From the NCBI GenBank assembly GCA_905479515.1, contig CAJQMX010000104.1:1-16732 (forward strand): 16,732 nt of DNA, given 5' to 3'. The position numbers were made by a program, and so were the translations under genes. Below the pieces are notes generated by a model. The model did no database searches. It was not told the origin of the DNA and saw only the letters and a program-made list of their open reading frames with translations. This document shows, piece by piece, positions 14,678 through 16,732 of the stretch (positions are counted from its first letter, which is position 1; each line of letters starts with the position of its first letter). The DNA is from an uncultured Parasphingopyxis sp. (lineage in GTDB: Bacteria > Pseudomonadota > Alphaproteobacteria > Sphingomonadales > Sphingomonadaceae).

Positions 14678-16546
14678 CTACAACCCTAAGCCAACCGCCG
14701 TCCAATAGGTGATTCCCGCTGCAACATAGGCAAGCACGAACAGATAGGTGAGCATGAATATCGGCCATCGCCAGCTGTTCGTCTCGCGCCTTGTGACGGC
14801 AATTGTCGACAGGCACTGCGGGGCAAAAACGAACCAGGCGAGAAAAGCGAGCGCAGTGGGCAGGCTCCACTGGCTTTGCAATTGCTGGGTCAGCGACTGT
14901 TCAGCCTGCGCCTCATCGCTTTCATCAATCGAATAGGTGGTGGCTAGTGCCGACACTGCCACTTCACGGGCCGCCATGGCCGGAATCAGAGCGAGTGAAA
15001 TTTGCTCGTTAAAACCGATCGGCGCCATAACCACATGAAGCCCGTCGGCAACCCGCCCGGCGATGGAATATTCGCTTTGGGTAAGCGGGCTGTCTTCCGG
15101 CGCTTGCGGAAAGGAGAGCAGAGCCCAAAGCGCAATGGTGGTCACAAAGATGATCGTCCCGGCGCGCTTCAGGAAAATCCAGGCGCGCTGCCAAAGCCCA
15201 AGCGCAAGATCGCGCAGCATCGGCATTTGATATTTGGGCATTTCCATGATGAAGCTTGCCGCCGTGCCCTTGGCCACTGTGCGGCGCAGCACCAATGCAG
15301 CCACCATCGCGCCGACAATGCCGGAGATATACAGGCCGAAAAGAACGAGCCCCTGAAGGCCGATGCCTGGGCCAACGCTATCATTGGGGATGAATGCCGC
15401 GATGATGATTGCATAGACGGGGAGCCGGGCCGAACAGGTCATCAAAGGGGCGATCAATATCGTTGTCAGCCGGTCTTTCGGATCGGCGATTGTACGCGTC
15501 GCCATGATGCCGGGAATCGCGCAGGCAAAAGAGGAAAGAAGCGGAATGAAGGATGCGCCGGACAGGCCGAACCGCGCCATCAAGCGATCCATCAGGAACG
15601 CCGCCCGCGTCATATAGCCGGTAGCTTCAAGCAGCAGGATGAAGAAAAACAGGATCAGAATCTGCGGCAGAAACACGACCACGGACCCCACCCCGTTGAT
15701 CACGCCATCAATGACGAAGGATTTGAAATAACCCTCGGCCAAAAGGCCGTCAGCGTTCGCAGTGAGCCAGCCCTGCGCGGCTTCGATCCAGCCGATCGGA
15801 GCTTCTGACCAAGCGAAAACCGCCTGGAACATGACAAACAGCAATCCGGCAAGCAGCAGCGGGCCGAAAAACGGATGCAGGGCCACCGAATCAATACGCT
15901 GGTTCAGGCGGCGTGTCGGCGTCTCACTGACAATCGCGCGGCGCGCAATATCCCGCGCGCGCTTCGTGTCGAGCATCCCGTCATAGGAATCCCCGTCTCC
16001 TCGGCCGGGCCCGATCGTGCGGATATTGGCAGCAGTAACCTTGCCACCAATTGCCGCTTTCAGCTCTTCGATGCCCCGCCGCCGGACGGCAACGGTCGGG
16101 ATGACAGGCACACCCAGCTCACGCGCGAGTGTCTCGGGATCAAGTTCAAGCCCGTCGCGTGTTGCAAGATCGACCATGTTGAGCGCAACCACGACCGGCA
16201 GGCCAAGTGCGATCAATTGCAGCGTGAAGCGCAAATGGTTTTCGAGATTCGCGGCGTCGATGACAACGACCAGCGCATCGGGGAGACGTTCTCCTTCTTG
16301 CGCGCCGGTCACGACATCACGCGTTACCGCTTCATCAGGGCTTGATGGATCGAGGCTATAGGCACCTGGCAGGTCGATCAGTTCGACCGGGCGACCATCA
16401 GCAAGCGCGAGGCGCCCCGAATGCCGCTCCACAGTGACACCTGGATAATTGCCAATCTTCTGGCGTGCGCCGGTCAACGCATTGAAAAGGGCGCTCTTGC
16501 CGGCATTGGGATTGCCAACCAGTGCAACCAGCGGAATAGTTGTCAT
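14678..16546 (-). CDS. feoB: Ferrous iron transporter FeoB
   Basis: FeoB imports Fe2+ across the inner membrane and carries an N-terminal GTPase. The protein has 622 residues, shorter than E. coli FeoB (773). G1 is GNPNAGKS at 11-18, the switch region IGNYPGVTVE at 31-40, G3 DLPG at 58-61 and G4 NMVD at 123-126. The membrane part starts near residue 223 (HPFFGPLLLAGLLFVMFQAVF). It has two gate-like segments, SFACAIPGIMATRT with C342 and MTCSARLPVYA with C371, then AAREVAVSALATTY and the conserved C-terminal QCLSTIAVTRRETNSWRWPIF. All expected modules are present; the shortness lies in linkers. Its ATG overlaps the feoA stop (ATGA, 16543-16546), indicating translational coupling. No feoC follows; ssb is next. 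Control by Fur or another iron regulator would lie upstream of feoA, outside the window. Confidence 0.97.
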   Translation of the reverse strand: MTTIPLVALVGNPNAGKSALFNALTGARQKIGNYPGVTVERHSGRLALADGRPVELIDLPGAYSLDPSSPDEAVTRDVVTGAQEGERLPDALVVVIDAANLENHLRFTLQLIALGLPVVVALNMVDLATRDGLELDPETLARELGVPVIPTVAVRRRGIEELKAAIGGKVTAANIRTIGPGRGDGDSYDGMLDTKRARDIARRAIVSETPTRRLNQRIDSVALHPFFGPLLLAGLLFVMFQAVFAWSEAPIGWIEAAQGWLTANADGLLAEGYFKSFVIDGVINGVGSVVVFLPQILILFFFILLLEATGYMTRAAFLMDRLMARFGLSGASFIPLLSSFACAIPGIMATRTIADPKDRLTTILIAPLMTCSARLPVYAIIIAAFIPNDSVGPGIGLQGLVLFGLYISGIVGAMVAALVLRRTVAKGTAASFIMEMPKYQMPMLRDLALGLWQRAWIFLKRAGTIIFVTTIALWALLSFPQAPEDSPLTQSEYSIAGRVADGLHVVMAPIGFNEQISLALIPAMAAREVAVSALATTYSIDESDEAQAEQSLTQQLQSQWSLPTALAFLAWFVFAPQCLSTIAVTRRETNSWRWPIFMLTYLFVLAYVAAGITYWTAVGLGL

Positions 16547-16732
16547 GTCGCGGGTACTTCTACCTCAATGGCGCAGGCATGTGCGCGGCGCACCGCTATC
16601 GTCATCCGGCCAACCTTGCAGGCGATGGGGTCGCGCCCAAATGGTGCGCGGTGCATCGGTTCAATGGATACACCCTCGTCAAAGCCCAATTCGCGGAGCC
16701 TTTTACCATCAGCAGGCGACAAAGCCGACCAG
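16543..16732 (-). CDS. feoA: Ferrous iron transport protein FeoA, 5'-truncated
   Basis: Reading the minus strand in from the right edge gives 62 residues, from WSALSPADGKRLRELGFDEG to AIEVEVPAT, then TGA. This is a FeoA/SH3-like fold: the LRELGFDEG turn, PMHRAPFGRDPIACKVGRMTIAVRRAHACAIEVE strands and a short tail are characteristic. Only the first 15-20 residues or so and the start codon should be missing beyond 16732. FeoA is a small cytoplasmic protein needed for FeoB activity. Its TGA lies inside the ATGA shared with the feoB start, the usual arrangement for a feoAB operon. Confidence 0.92.
   Translation of the reverse strand, partial: WSALSPADGKRLRELGFDEGVSIEPMHRAPFGRDPIACKVGRMTIAVRRAHACAIEVEVPAT

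Noticed and set aside
15002..15808. A 268-codon plus-strand open frame inside feoB
   Set aside because: It is antisense to the conserved FeoB membrane domain and its composition (Arg, His, Gln, Lys) is typical of a shadow frame.
1..16732. Defence islands, prophage, insertion sequences, CRISPR arrays, tRNA genes or a novel multi-gene system
   Set aside because: Nearly every base is in a recognised housekeeping or transport gene; I saw no transposase, integrase, nuclease cassette, direct-repeat array or tRNA-like cloverleaf.

Overview
The window is a dense stretch of chromosomal housekeeping genes, almost certainly from an alphaproteobacterium and most likely a sphingomonad. This is inferred from gene content and protein style: a large TonB-dependent receptor, an NADP-malic enzyme with a phosphotransacetylase tail, a DUF177 protein beside a ubiquinol-cytochrome c chaperone, and an SSB with a long glycine-rich tail. 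No 16S gene or other decisive marker is present. There are ten genes, two of them cut by the window edges. I see no tRNA or rRNA gene, CRISPR array, insertion sequence, integrase or phage gene. No gene-free stretch is longer than 169 bases.

Layout, left to right. Bases 1-2465 (+) hold most of a TonB-dependent outer-membrane receptor that lacks its N-terminus, closed by a strong intrinsic terminator (2490-2528). Next is a CPA1-type cation/proton antiporter with a cytoplasmic TrkA/RCK-like regulatory region (2581-4476, +). Its stop overlaps the stop of the convergent glnD (4473-7226, -), the PII uridylyltransferase. glnD lies 9 bases downstream of mutS (7236-9875, -), so the two probably share a transcript. 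mutS diverges from maeB (9978-12239, +) across 102 bases that contain several inverted repeats. maeB converges on bamE (12296-12799, -). bamE diverges from a translationally coupled pair: a ubiquinol-cytochrome c chaperone (12917-13444, +) and a DUF177/YceD-family protein (13441-13980, +). That pair converges on ssb (13984-14508, -). Finally feoB (14678-16546, -) and the 3' part of feoA (16543-16732, -) form a ferrous-iron uptake operon entering from the right edge.

Functional themes: envelope and transport (receptor, antiporter, BamE, FeoAB), DNA maintenance (MutS, SSB), nitrogen and carbon control (GlnD, MaeB), and assembly of respiratory or ribosomal machinery (bc1 chaperone, DUF177). The longest open frames for mutS, maeB, bamE, the chaperone and ssb all run past the probable starts, so I shortened these genes using ribosome-binding sites, signal peptide or family N-termini.

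I did not find a convincing undescribed system. The points most worth a second look are the overlapping inverted repeats between mutS and maeB, the degenerate nucleotide-binding loop in the antiporter's RCK-like domain, the paired loop cysteines of the receptor, and the convergent gene ends that lack recognisable terminators.
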